From CAWFPR01 sp963817635 (GTDB taxonomy: Bacteria > Acidobacteriota > Vicinamibacteria > Vicinamibacterales > 2-12-FULL-66-21), in NCBI GenBank assembly GCA_963817635.1, contig CAWFPR010000014.1, forward strand, positions 124,001 through 188,000: a DNA stretch of 64,000 bases. Direction: 5' to 3'. Below, piece by piece: positions 38,998 through 48,535 of this stretch (positions within the stretch are counted from its first letter, which is position 1; every line of letters starts with the position of its first letter). The notes beneath the pieces are model-generated. The model saw only the letters and a list, made by a program, of their open reading frames with translations, was not told the DNA's origin and searched no databases. The translations under genes were made by a program, and so were the position numbers.

Positions 38998-39514
38998 TCA
39001 GGTACTGCAACACCACGTGGAGGTTTTCGCCCGGAAGCCTCGCGCGCCCGTTGAGGGCAACGAGTTCGATGAGGAACGCCACGCCTTCGACGACGCCCCC
39101 GAGTTCCTTGACCAGGCCGACGGTCGCATGCGCTGTGCCTCCCGTGGCCAGCAGGTCGTCCACGACCAGTACGCGCTGCCCCGGCTCGATGGCGTCGCGG
39201 TGCATCTCCAGACTGTCGGTGCCGTATTCCAGGTCGTAGGTCGCGCGCACCGTCGGGGCGGGCAGCTTGCCGGCCTTCCGGACGGGCACGAACCCGGCGC
39301 CGATCCGATCGGCGACCGCCGCCCCCAGGATGAAGCCGCGGCTTTCGATCCCGACGACGAGGCCGACGTCGCGGTCCCTGTACGGCAGTGCCATGTCGTC
39401 AATCGCCATGCGGAACCCGTCCGGATCGCGCAGCAGCGTCGTCACGTCGTAGAACAGGATGCCGGGCTTGGGGAAGTCCGGCACGTGGCGAATCCTCGAC
39501 TTCAGGTCTTCCAT
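38998..39514 (-). CDS. apt: Adenine phosphoribosyltransferase (3' frameshift)
   Basis: Purine-salvage enzyme joining adenine and PRPP to AMP. Motifs are HVPDFPKPGILFYDVTTLL, GIESRGFILG and the PRPP loop VLVVDDLLATGGTAHA. The family ends in a VVLQY-type terminus. Here GTAC is followed by one extra base (39001), which hides the TGA at 38998-39000 and lets the frame run 40 residues further into the tRNA-Arg gene. Removing the base gives a normal 171-residue enzyme. It lies 9 nt after acyP. Confidence 0.93.
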
Positions 39515-39523
39515 CGATCTCCT

Positions 39524-39796
39524 TCAGCGAATCGCGAAGCCGGTCGCGCGCCTCGTCGGCTCGATCGGTTCGACGATGAACGAGTCCACACGCGCGAGGC
39601 TCGGCCCGCGTCCCAGCGCAATCTCCATGCGGTCGACGGCCTCTTCGTCTCCTTCGACGACTGCCTCGACCTCGCCGTCCGGCAGGTTCCGCACGTACCC
39701 GTGCACCCCTTCAGCGGCCGCGCGCGCCTCGATGAACAGGCGGAAGCCCACGCCCTGCACGCGCCCGCCGATCTGGAAGCGACGTCGCACGATCAT
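39524..39796 (-). CDS. acyP: Acylphosphatase
   Basis: Small hydrolase of carboxyl-phosphate bonds, about 90 residues. The catalytic-loop signature QIGGRVQGVGFRLFIEARA carries the phosphate-binding arginine, and GYVRNLPDGEVEAVVEG follows with the conserved asparagine. The ATG at 39796 is preferred. An upstream ATG at 39808 falls inside TATAAT (39807-39812), a likely -10 box, in which case the transcript would start near the second ATG. It leads into apt. Confidence 0.92.
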   Translation of the reverse strand: MIVRRRFQIGGRVQGVGFRLFIEARAAAEGVHGYVRNLPDGEVEAVVEGDEEAVDRMEIALGRGPSLARVDSFIVEPIEPTRRATGFAIR

Positions 39797-39806
39797 GTGA
39801 AGGTGC

Positions 39807-39812
39807 ATTATA
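39807..39812 (-). promoter_or_regulatory. Candidate -10 element for acyP-apt
   Basis: A perfect TATAAT on the minus strand, within TATATAATG, in an otherwise GC-rich region between the divergent acyP and urate-oxidase genes. No good -35 is seen at the usual spacing. It implies a very short or absent leader for acyP. Confidence 0.4.
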
Positions 39813-39967
39813 TAAACAATAGCGGCGCGTCGCTGATTGCGGTCGAGCCGACACGGCGTCGAACTGTCACGCTGCATCGCGCCTGCGGCATTCGGCAAAG
39901 GGCGCGAAGTCAAGCAGGTGCGACAGTCGCTGGCAGTTCGACGACAACAGCGATAGAGTCTTGGGCC

Positions 39968-40810
39968 ATGCTCAGAATCGGCGCGAGCAGTCATGGCGAG
40001 TCGCGCATGCGCATGCTGCGCATCATGCGCCGGGGTGACCGGCACGATCCGAAGGAACTGACCGTCTCGTTCCGGTTCGAGGGGGATTTCGGCGCGGCGT
40101 TCCGCGAAGGGCGGGCCGACGGGCTGCCGCCCGGCGAGGCGTTGAAGAACATCGTCCACCGGACCGCGCGGGAAATGGGCGCCGCCGAGATCGAATCGTT
40201 CGGCCTGGCCCTCTGCGAGCGCGTGCTGACGGCGCATCGCGAGATCACCCGCGCGCGAGTCGAGCTCACCGAGTCGACCTGGGCCCGCCTCGACGCCGGC
40301 GGCAAGTCGCAGGGGCAGGCCTTCACGACCGGCACGCCCGAGCACAAGACCGCCGTCATCACGAGCAACGGCGAGAAGACGTCGGTCGTGGCCGGCATCG
40401 AGGGCCTCGCCCTCATGCGCACCGCCGGCTTCGCGCCGGACTCGCGCCTGGCCGACGAGGACGGAACCGACGACGGGCTGCAGCGGCTGCTGGTGGGCAC
40501 GCTGACGGCGCGATGGACGTACACGACACCGGACGTCACGTTCCGGCCGTTCCGCCAGGGCGTGCGCGCCGCGATCATCGAGACCTTCGCGTGGCACGCG
40601 CGCCGCTCGGTGCAGCACACGCTGTACGCCATGGCGGACGTGGTGCTCGCCACGTACCAGGAAATCGCCGACATCGCCCTCGCGCTGCACGAGCGTCCGT
40701 ATCGCCCGGCCGACCTCTTCAGCGCCGGCATGGAGAATCCCGACGACCTGTTCATCGCCGTCGAGGAACCCCTCGGCATCGTGGAGGTCACCGTCGAGCG
40801 CGATGCCTGA
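39968..40810 (+). CDS. Urate oxidase (uricase)
   Basis: Cofactor-free enzyme oxidising urate to 5-hydroxyisourate. 280 residues with the duplicated T-fold pattern: SRMRMLRIMRRGDRHDPKEL near the start, FRFEGDFGAAF, and the C-terminal half VQHTLYAMADVVLATYQEI with ENPDDLFIAVEEPLGIVE. The ATG at 39968 places SHGESR at the usual site. No hydroxyisourate hydrolase or OHCU decarboxylase is next to it, so the rest of the pathway must be elsewhere or absent. It is divergent from acyP-apt. Confidence 0.88.
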   Translation: MLRIGASSHGESRMRMLRIMRRGDRHDPKELTVSFRFEGDFGAAFREGRADGLPPGEALKNIVHRTAREMGAAEIESFGLALCERVLTAHREITRARVELTESTWARLDAGGKSQGQAFTTGTPEHKTAVITSNGEKTSVVAGIEGLALMRTAGFAPDSRLADEDGTDDGLQRLLVGTLTARWTYTTPDVTFRPFRQGVRAAIIETFAWHARRSVQHTLYAMADVVLATYQEIADIALALHERPYRPADLFSAGMENPDDLFIAVEEPLGIVEVTVERDA

Positions 40811-40862
40811 GCGCTGTGACCGGGGTCTGCCCCCCTGACTGCCCCCACGCGGTGAACGAACG

Positions 40863-43800
40863 CTACGACTCAGTTGTCGCGGGCGGCACGCCGTCCTTGA
40901 TTGGTTCGAGCTTCTTCCCCGTCAGTGACTTGTTGAACGGCGCCAGTTCCGCCTTGACCAGCGAATCGAGCGCGGCGAGCTGCGCGTCCAGCCGGCCGCT
41001 GAGCTCTTTGAACACGGCGTAGGACTGATCGGTCGGCCTGTTGTCGCCGCTCTCGACGACGCCCTGCAGGGCGGCCAGCTTGTTGTTCAACCGGATCGGG
41101 AAGTTCAGCGGATCCTGGCTGCTGCGATTCCGATACTGGTAAATCTCCCCTTCGATTGCCGTCAGCTTGTCGGTGAGCGCCCGTCCCGCGGCCGTGATCT
41201 TCGGGTCGGTCGTCTTGCCGAGCCGATCGGCGATCTGGTCCTTCAGGCTGCGGATACGCAGCACCGCCTCGTTGGCGACAGTGACCTTCTCGTTGATCTG
41301 CCGCGCGAGCTTGAACTGTTCCTGCAGATCGGCATCGGTCACGGTCTTCACCGCTTCATTGCGGTGGATCTCGAAGTCCTGGCTCTTCGTGACGCCGTTG
41401 GCCGTGAGCTTCACCGTGTAGCGTCCCGGAGGCGCCTGCGGCCCGCGCGTGCTGCCGGCCCACATGATGAGCCCGGGGAAATCGCGCGCGCCGGGATAGC
41501 GCATGTCCCACGTGAAGCGGTTCATCCCCTGCTTGACCGCGACGCGCGCGACCGGCTGGCGGAAGTTGCCCTCTTCGTCGTCGGCCGGGCGTCCCGCGCG
41601 ATCCGCCGCGGCTCCGGCCTTCGGCGGCGTCCCGGTGAAGGTGCGGACGGACATGCCCTGCGCGTCCTGGATCTCGATGGTGACCGTGTCGGCGGCGGAC
41701 TTGAGGTAGTAGTCGATCGCCACGCCGCGCGTGACCGAGCGGGTGGCGTCGGCCGGATCGAACAGGACAACCGGTTCGTTGGTCGTTTCGCGGGTCAACT
41801 GACGGAGGACCGAGATGTTGTCCATGATGTAGAACGAGCGGCCGTGCGTTCCGATGACGAGATCGTTGCCCTTGATCTCGATGCCGTGCACGGGCGTGAC
41901 CGGCAGATCGAGCCGCAGCGACTGCCAGTGGGCGCCGTCATCGAACGTGACGTAGATGCCGGTTTCGGTGCCGAGGAACAGCAGGCCCTTGCGCTGCGTG
42001 TCCTCGCGAATCGTGCGGGCGAAATCGTCGCCGGGAATGCCATTGACGATCTTCGTCCAGGTCTGGCCGTAGTCGCTCGTCCTGTAGACGTACGGCGCGC
42101 GATCGGCGCGCTGATACCGGTTGCCGGCGAGATACGCCGTGCCCGGCATCGTGAGGCGACGCCTCGATGAGGCTGATGCGCGTGAACTCCGGCAGGTCCG
42201 GCGGCGTGACCTTCGTCCACGTGGCCCCGCCGTCGCGCGTGACGTGCACCAGGCCGTCGTCGGAGCCGGCCCAGATCACCTTGCCGTCCACCGCGCTTGG
42301 CGCGAGCGTGAAGATGACGGCATACGTTTCCACTCCGGTCTGATCGAGCGTAATCGGTCCGCCGGACGGCCCCAGGGTGGACGGATCGTGCCGTGTGAGA
42401 TCCGGGCTGATGCGCTGCCAGCTCTGTCCCTCGTTCGTGGTCTTCCAGACGTGCTGCGACGTGACGTACAGCGTCTTCGGATCGGTGGGGGCGAAGACGA
42501 TGGGATACGTCCACTGGAAGCGTTCGGTGATGTCGCCCGAAGAAAAGCCCATCGGATTGTCGGGCCAGACGTTGACCATCCGGCTTTCGCCCGTCCGTCG
42601 ATTGATGCGGCTCAGCAGCCCGCCGTAGCTGCCCGCGTAGAACACGTCCGGGTCGAGCGGATCGGGCGCGATGTAGCCGCTCTCGCCGCCGCCGACCTGG
42701 TAGAGATCGCCCTGCCCGGTGCTGGAGACGCACGCGGTGCTGTTGTCCTGCTGCGCGCCGCAGACGTGATACGGCACGTGCGTGGTGGTGAAGACGTTGT
42801 AGAACTGCGCGGTCGGATAGTCCTGGCCCGTCCACGTCTCGCCGGTGTTGGTCGAGACGTTGGCGCCGCCGTCGTTGGTGTTGATCATCCGCGCGGGGTC
42901 GTCGGGAGCAATCCAGAGATCGTGGTTGTCCCCATGCGGCACACGGATGCTGCGCAGCGTCTTGCCTGCGTCGGTCGAGCGATAGACGCCGGTATTGAGG
43001 ATGTAGACGGTGTCCTTCGTCTTCGGATCGGCGTAGATGCGCGTGTAGTAGAACGCGCGCTGGCGGATCCGGCGATCTTCGTTGACGGGCTTCCACGTGA
43101 CGCCTGCATCGTCGGACAGGAAGACTCCGCCCTCGGCCGCCTCGATGATGGCGTAGACCCGGTTCGGATCGGCGCCCGAGACCGACACGCCGATCTTGCC
43201 CCAGATCGGCTTGGGCAGACCGGCGTTCCCGGTCAGTTCCGTCCACGTCGCGCCGCCGTCGGTCGTCTTGAACAGGCCGCTGCCGGGGCCGCCGCTCGAG
43301 AGCGAATACGGGGTGCGGAACACTTCCCAGAAGCCGGCATACAGGGTGTCGGGGTTCTTCGGGTCCATCGAGAGGTCGACGGCGCCGGTCTTCTCGTCGC
43401 GAAACAACACCTTTGTCCAGGTCTTGCCGCCATCGGTCGTCTTGAAGACGCCGCGTTCGGGATTGGGGCCGTAGGGATCGCCGAGGGCGGCGACAAACGC
43501 GACGTCCGGGTTCGTCGGACTGATGCGAATGCGCGCGATCGTCATGGTCTTGTCGAGGCCGACGTGGGACCACGTCTTGCCGCCATCGGTCGTCTTGTAG
43601 ATGCCGTCTCCCTGGATCACATTGCCGCGCAGTTCGGTCTCACCCATCCCGACGTAGACGATGTCCGGATTCGACTCCGATACGGCGACGGCGCCCACCG
43701 AGGATGTCTTGAAGAAGCGATCGGAGACGGGGCGCCACGTGAGTCCTCCGTCGGTCGTCTTCCAGAGCCCGCCGCCCGCGGCGCCGAAATAGTATTCCCG

Positions 43801-44028
43801 GGGCCGCGCGGCGCTGCCGGCAGCCGCCTGCGAGCGCCCTCCCCTGGCTGGCCCGATGGAGCGCCAGCGCACCCCGCCAAACAGCGCGGGATCCATTCCG
43901 GAGTTCGACGCGGTCGCCGCCTGCCCCTGCGCATGCAGGTGCGGCGCTCGCTCGATCACGGTCCCGATGGCGAGCGCGATCGACAGGGCGAGTGCGCCGA
44001 CGGCGGCGCGGGCGTTCACGTTGCGCAT
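40863..44028 (-). CDS. Secreted BNR/Asp-box (sortilin-like) beta-propeller protein (frameshifted)
   Basis: About 1054 residues. A signal peptide (ALALSIALAIGTVIERAPHL) leads to a large propeller with about ten Asp-box repeats (KTTDGGLTW, KTTDGGKTW, TRDGGATW, RTSDYGQTW). After residue ~620 comes a small domain with GTHGRSFYIMDN, then a beta-sandwich and a helical C-terminus. Such proteins are usually annotated as sortilin-domain or glycosyl-hydrolase-like; no catalytic residues can be assigned. One extra G at about 42147 (GCCGGGCAC) splits it into two frames. The ATG at 44028 is chosen because AGGAG lies 9 nt before it. Confidence 0.88.
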
Positions 44029-44286
44029 TGCACTCATCTCCTCGAATTGCGGGTGGGTTGAAGTCCGCTCATGCTAATCGACTGGGCGACCCTTGAACAA
44101 GACAGTTGGCGCCCGAACCTCATCCGGAGCGGGCGGCCAATGGATTGGCCGGTGGCCAACCGGTTGGCTGCTCGCTCCGGCGTATCCCGGCATAGTCTTT
44201 CAAAATTCATTGGCAATTTCTCCTGACCACGAAGGTCGAGCTGCGGCACGCCCATTGCTCGGCCAAGCATCCGGAGATTCGACACG

Positions 44287-44523
44287 ATGCCGAGAGCGCA
44301 AGCGTCAGAGCAACCGGGCGAGTTCGACTTCGCCTCGACGGGGCTGCAGGCGGACAGCAATCTGCGCAGCCCCCAGCTGCACTGTGGCCACTGCGAGTAC
44401 CCGCTCGAATGCGTCGAGCAGAATCGCCGCTCCGGCACGTGGCTGGGGTCGTTCATGTGTCCCAACTGCCGCAGCGAATATCTCTACGCGTATCGCTGGG
44501 GTCGGTTGGTACAGAAGGCCTGA
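44287..44523 (+). CDS. Small zinc-ribbon protein, hypothetical
   Basis: 78 residues. Two paired-cysteine knuckles, CGHCEYPLEC and CPNC, are about 25 residues apart and look like a zinc ribbon. It lies between the BNR gene and a repeat region. A GGAG lies about 10 nt before the ATG. No family is recognised. Confidence 0.5.
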   Translation: MPRAQASEQPGEFDFASTGLQADSNLRSPQLHCGHCEYPLECVEQNRRSGTWLGSFMCPNCRSEYLYAYRWGRLVQKA

Positions 44524-44925
44524 GTTCGATCGCGAGCCGGCCATCCGGTTCGCGGCAGACAGTAGACAGCAGGCGTCAGGCATTGCGGCCTCGATCTCCT
44601 CCGGATCGGTGCCCCCTCCTCAGCTTGCAGCGCTGGCCTGGCGGGATTTCTCGTCCTGCTGTCTACTGGCTGCCGTTTCTCCCCCATCCAATCCCCACTC
44701 CCCCACACACCGACGCCGCCCGAAGGGAACTGAGCCCCGGCACCATCGGTTCGTTCCTGCCTGCCGGCCTCAGCCGGACGTCACGCAACCTGAACGGAGG
44801 AGACCCGGCGGATGATTTGATGAAGCTGATGGCGTGTGTGGGGTCAGCGCGATCCGCCTGTCAGAGAAAGCGGGTCGCGCCGGGAGGAGGTCCGTCGATG
44901 CCGGCGCGAGACCGACGAGCCGTGC
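44524..44925. other. 402-nt gap without a convincing gene
   Basis: The left part holds the inverted repeat pair described at 44553-44670. The rest (44671-44925) is C-rich DNA with a purine-rich GGAGGAG stretch but no coding frame that resembles a protein. Confidence 0.5.
44553..44670. repeat. Inverted pair of heptanucleotide-type repeats
   Basis: CAGTAGACAGCAGG (44560-44573) and CCTGCTGTCTACTG (44655-44668) are perfect 14-bp reverse complements around an 81-nt core. The flanking sequence continues the 7-nt period (CAGACAG, TAGACAG, CAGGCGT on the left). The layout matches the larger array at 14951-15199 with a different unit. Confidence 0.65.
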
Positions 44926-45156
44926 TCAGTCGGCCTCCGGCTCCTCGACGGGGAGCAGATCCTCGTCATTCCAGGGACTCGGCTGCGGGCCCGGCACGAT
45001 GCCGGCGATATCCGGATCCTCGCCGCCGGTGCTGTTCGGCTCGGTAGACTTTTTCGATCGGTTCTCTTCGCGACGGCGGCTCTTTTCCTGCTGGCGTTCC
45101 TGCTTGGCGCGTTCACGCGCCCGCTTCTGCTGCGTAACTTTGGTGCGATTGGCCAT
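44926..45156 (-). CDS. Small charged hypothetical protein
   Basis: 76 residues: a very basic helical N-terminal half (RTKVTQQKRARERAKQERQ) and an acidic, proline-containing tail ending in EEPEAD. An AGAGGAG ribosome site lies 7 nt before the ATG at 45156, which supports it over longer readings. Proteins of this pattern are common in Acidobacteriota without known function; nucleic-acid binding is a guess from charge. Confidence 0.7.
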   Translation of the reverse strand: MANRTKVTQQKRARERAKQERQQEKSRRREENRSKKSTEPNSTGGEDPDIAGIVPGPQPSPWNDEDLLPVEEPEAD

Positions 45157-45617
45157 GGTTGGCTCCTCTATCAGAAGCGCGCAGCGCGCGCCGTACAGCA
45201 AGAAGGCCGGTCTGCCCACGACCGGCCCGGCGAGTCTGGCGCAGTTACGGGGTCGATCCCGTCTCGGTCATCGATCCTGCTAATTCTAGCCCATCCCGAC
45301 CCCAATGCCAGTATTTCGTCTGCACGAGCCATCCACTTCGGAAATGGCGCAGCAGATGAGCACGGTGTCCGGGCCGGTGTCCTCGCGTTCCTGGTGACGG
45401 CGGTGCTGCCGCCGGCCCTGAGGCCGCCGTCGGATACCTGTTTCCGGCCGGCGTCGTTCCGGTGCGTGCGATCCGGCCTCGCCGCAGCTCCTTCACGACT
45501 TCGGTGCCGCGCTGGCGAACACTGGCCGGTCCGACGAAGCCGTGGCACAATTCCAGGAGGCACTCCGGTTGAAAGCGTCCGGGATATCTTGGAACCTGAG
45601 ATCCGTCTCCGAAGCGC
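45157..45617. other. 461-nt gap containing a TPR gene remnant
   Basis: No intact gene is seen. A short TPR-like coding remnant lies at 45486-45574; the remainder has no recognisable coding frame, tRNA or strong hairpin. Confidence 0.5.
45486..45574 (+). pseudogene. Tail fragment of a TPR protein
   Basis: One frame reads QLLHDFGAALANTG then RSDEAVAQFQEALRLK, a textbook final tetratricopeptide repeat with no start codon, ribosome site or preceding repeats. It appears to be the surviving 3' end of a lost TPR gene. It could come from the same kind of gene as the 5' remnant at 24188-24348, but the two are 21 kb apart. Confidence 0.5.
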
Positions 45618-45836
45618 ATGAACATCGATCCAACCTGGCTGTTCCTCTCCCTGATCCCGAGCGGCATCGGGTTCGTCCTGTTCGTCTACGGCAAGAAGCA
45701 GGACCGCTGGCCGCAGCTCGCCGCGGGGCTGGCCCTGCTCGTCTATCCCTATTTCTTCGACACGGTGCCGTGGCTCGTCGGAGTCGGCGTCGCAATCGGC
45801 GTCGCGCTGTGGTGGGCCATTCGCCTCGGGTGGTAG
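45618..45836 (+). CDS. Small two-helix membrane protein
   Basis: 72 residues with two or three hydrophobic helices (WLFLSLIPSGIGFVLFVYG, and two after KKQDRWPQL). The compact pattern, including the KKQDR turn, is shared by a widespread family of unknown role sometimes labelled amino acid transport protein. The ATG follows MNIDPTW-type family starts. Confidence 0.75.
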   Translation: MNIDPTWLFLSLIPSGIGFVLFVYGKKQDRWPQLAAGLALLVYPYFFDTVPWLVGVGVAIGVALWWAIRLGW

Positions 45837-45884
45837 CCCGCGCGGCCTCCGCCGGCCCCGGCGCTCTGGTACAGTGGCGGCTGG

Positions 45885-47606
45885 ATGAGTCCTTTCTGGG
45901 GCCTGCTCCTGGCCGCACTCCTGGTCGTCGGGGTCGCCGTCGCGCGCGGGGCACGCGCGCACCGCTTGAATCGCCTTCGCGCCGCCTGGGGTGAGCCCGT
46001 CGTCCGCACCCGGCGCATCGAGGCGATCGCCGCCTCCCACCTCTCCCGCATTGCAGGGTCGCCGGACCGGTGTTCCCTCGACGACCGCTCCTGGGCCGAC
46101 CTGAACCTGGACGACGTGTTTGCCGCCATCGACCGCACCGGGAGCACGCTCGGGCAGCACGCGCTCTATCATCGCCTCCGCACGTCGCCGCTCGGCGACC
46201 GGCTCGACGCCTTCGAGGCGCTCGTCAACCGGATGACCGATGACGAGGCCGCGCGCGAACGGGCGCAGCTCGCGCTCTCGAGACTCCAGGACCCGCACGG
46301 CTACGACGTCTGGTGGCTGGCGAGTCCCGACGCGGTCGAGTCCCATGCGTGGTACCGCGTCTTTCCGCTCCTGACGATCCTCCCGGCCGCCGCGCTGGCG
46401 GTGAGCCTGTTCTGGGCGCCTGGCTGGGCCCTGTTCGTGGCGCTCGTCCTGCTCAACATCCTGGTGCGCTACGCGACCGATGCGCGTGTCGGCGCGGTGG
46501 CGCGCAGCGTCCGCCAGTTCGCGCCGCTCATCGCCACCGCTGAAGCGCTCGGCTTTCTGAGCGGTGTCGAGATCGATCCCATCGTGGCGCCGCTCCGCGA
46601 GTTGACGCCGCGGCTCGCACGGTTGAAGCTCGTGTCGCGCTGGGTCAACGGCGATCCGTTCATGCTGTCGGTCAGCGCGCAGCCCCTGGCCGTGCTGCTG
46701 ACGGAGATCGTGAACGTCGTCTACGAGTACCTGAACCTGGCGTTCCTGCTCGATGCGACCGGCGCGTATCTGGCGGTCACGGATCTCGCCACGAGACGAG
46801 GCTCGTTCCTGCAGGTGGTCGCCGCCGCTGGCGACGTGGATGCGGCTATCGGCGTGGCCTCGTACCGCGCGTCACGGCAGGACTGGACGCGTCCGCGCTT
46901 CGTCCCACCAGGCGCGCCCGCGCGCTTCGACGATCTGCGCCACCCGCTCATCGTACAGGCCGTTGCGAACTCGGTCACCCTCGAGGCAGGCGCGGGCCTG
47001 CTCGTCACCGGCTCGAACATGTCGGGCAAGACCACGCTGCTCCGTACCGTCGGCGCCAACGCCGTGCTGGCGCAGACGATTCACACGTGCCTCGCGCGCG
47101 AGTACGAGGCGCCGGTGTTCCACGTACTCAGTGCGATCGGGCGTTCGGACGACCTGCTCTCGGGCAAGAGCTATTACATCGCGGAGGTGGAGTCGCTGCT
47201 GTCACTGGTTCGTGCGAGCCAGGAATCGGCCCCCTGCCTCTTCCTGCTCGACGAACTGTTTCGCGGCACGAATGCCGTCGAGCGGATCGCGGCCGGCCAG
47301 GCGGTGCTGGAGCAGCTCGTGGGCGAGGGCTCGGAAGTCAGGCGGCACGTGGCGCTCGCCGCGACCCATGACGCCGAGCTCGTCGATCTGCTTCGCGACC
47401 GGTTCGCTCCGTACCACTTCGGCGATTCCGTCGGGTCGGACGGGCTCGAGTTCGACTACCGGCTGCGCGCCGGCCCGGCGACGACGCGAAACGCAATCGC
47501 GCTTCTGCGGCTGCACGGCGCGCCCAAGACGCTGCTTGCCCGCGCCCTCGCGACGGCGGCAATGCTCGACCGGCAGAGGCGCCTGCCGGCTCCAGAGGGC
47601 GCCTGA
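45885..47606 (+). CDS. Membrane-anchored MutS-family ATPase
   Basis: 573 residues. An N-terminal helix (FWGLLLAALLVVGVAVA) and a second pair of helices (about residues 158-200) flank a helical lever region. The C-terminal ABC-type MutS domain has Walker A GSNMSGKTTLLR, the DDLLSGKSYYIAEV segment, Walker B LFLLDELFRGTN and AATHDAEL. There is no mismatch-recognition domain (no FxE), so it is not a repair MutS. Related proteins occur in Bacteroidetes and Acidobacteriota with unknown function. Canonical mutS is at 27421. Confidence 0.88.
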   Translation: MSPFWGLLLAALLVVGVAVARGARAHRLNRLRAAWGEPVVRTRRIEAIAASHLSRIAGSPDRCSLDDRSWADLNLDDVFAAIDRTGSTLGQHALYHRLRTSPLGDRLDAFEALVNRMTDDEAARERAQLALSRLQDPHGYDVWWLASPDAVESHAWYRVFPLLTILPAAALAVSLFWAPGWALFVALVLLNILVRYATDARVGAVARSVRQFAPLIATAEALGFLSGVEIDPIVAPLRELTPRLARLKLVSRWVNGDPFMLSVSAQPLAVLLTEIVNVVYEYLNLAFLLDATGAYLAVTDLATRRGSFLQVVAAAGDVDAAIGVASYRASRQDWTRPRFVPPGAPARFDDLRHPLIVQAVANSVTLEAGAGLLVTGSNMSGKTTLLRTVGANAVLAQTIHTCLAREYEAPVFHVLSAIGRSDDLLSGKSYYIAEVESLLSLVRASQESAPCLFLLDELFRGTNAVERIAAGQAVLEQLVGEGSEVRRHVALAATHDAELVDLLRDRFAPYHFGDSVGSDGLEFDYRLRAGPATTRNAIALLRLHGAPKTLLARALATAAMLDRQRRLPAPEGA

Positions 47607-47833
47607 GACTGCAGCATCGCCCATTGCCGGCCGGTACCTTCCAACTCGAGCGGTGATCAAATCGGACCTGATGGGCCGCGCCGCGCGCCGGCATGTCGAT
47701 TCTCTCGCCCTTCGTTCGACCAGTCTCTGGACGGCGATCGCTCGACGGATGAGCCGGGCTGCTTCAGCTTGCCGGAGGCTCGATCGCCGCACCAGAATGC
47801 AGAGCTCGCTGGTTTCGAGCGAAGGAGGTCGGT

Positions 47834-48328
47834 ATGGCAAAGGCGAAGAAGGCAGTGCCCGAAGGACACCACACGGTGACGCCGCAGCTCACGATGAACG
47901 ATGCGGCGCAGGCGATCGAATGGTACAAGAAAGCCCTGGGCGCGCAGGAGGTCACGCGCGCGGAAGGGCCGGACGGGAAGATCATGCACGCGGAAATCCG
48001 CATCGGCGATTCGCTCATCATGCTCAACGACGCAATGGGCGGAAGCAGGGGACCGAAAGCCATGGGAGGTTCGCCGGCGTCCCTCTGGGTCTACGTTGAT
48101 GATTGCGACGCCCTGTTCAACCGGGCGGTCGGGGCAGGTGCGCACGTCGCTCCCGGTCCGATGGGACAGATCACGGACCAGTTCTGGGGCGATCGAACCG
48201 GAACGTTCACCGATCCGCAGGGCTATCGCTGGACGATCGCGACGCACAAGGAAGATCTCACGCCGGAGGAGATGAAGCAGCGGACGGACGACTTCATGAA
48301 GAACTTCGCGGCGCCTCCGGCTCAGTAG
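47834..48328 (+). CDS. VOC-superfamily (glyoxalase/PhnB-like) protein
   Basis: 164 residues. The PhnB/YdcE-type pattern is VTPQLTMNDAAQAIEWYKKA, IMHAEIRIGDSLIMLND and the repeat half with DRTGTFTDPQGYRWTIATH. Metal ligands His/Glu are plausible, but the substrate is unknown. A good ribosome site (AAGGAGG) lies 6 nt before the ATG. Confidence 0.9.
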   Translation: MAKAKKAVPEGHHTVTPQLTMNDAAQAIEWYKKALGAQEVTRAEGPDGKIMHAEIRIGDSLIMLNDAMGGSRGPKAMGGSPASLWVYVDDCDALFNRAVGAGAHVAPGPMGQITDQFWGDRTGTFTDPQGYRWTIATHKEDLTPEEMKQRTDDFMKNFAAPPAQ

Positions 48329-48351
48329 CGCTCCTGTCCGGCTTCCCACGT

Positions 48352-48410
48352 GCCGCGCGCGTCCGCCTCACACGGACGGGCGCGGCTCACCTCCCCTGTC
48401 GTCTTTTTCC
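48352..48410 (+). terminator. Strong GC hairpin with distal T-run
   Basis: Arms 48352-48365 (GCCGCGCGCGTCCG) and 48373-48386 pair with one mismatch. A GTCTTTTTCC tract follows 14 nt later. It probably ends the VOC transcript; the spacing to the T-run is longer than usual. Confidence 0.45.
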
Positions 48411-48535
48411 CCGCCTTTTCGTTTCCCCCTGAGAGCCGCGTCACGACGTCACCGTCGCGCGGCTTGAAGCGGGAGGTCCGGCAGTTCGTCCGCCTCTCAA
48501 GGCACCCACGGGATATCGCTCAGGAGGCTCCAGTC

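Noticed and set aside
45200..45290. A tRNA-like stretch in the gap after the small charged gene
   Set aside because: A GGGGTCGATCCC-type segment suggested a T-arm, but no acceptor or anticodon stem could be built around it.
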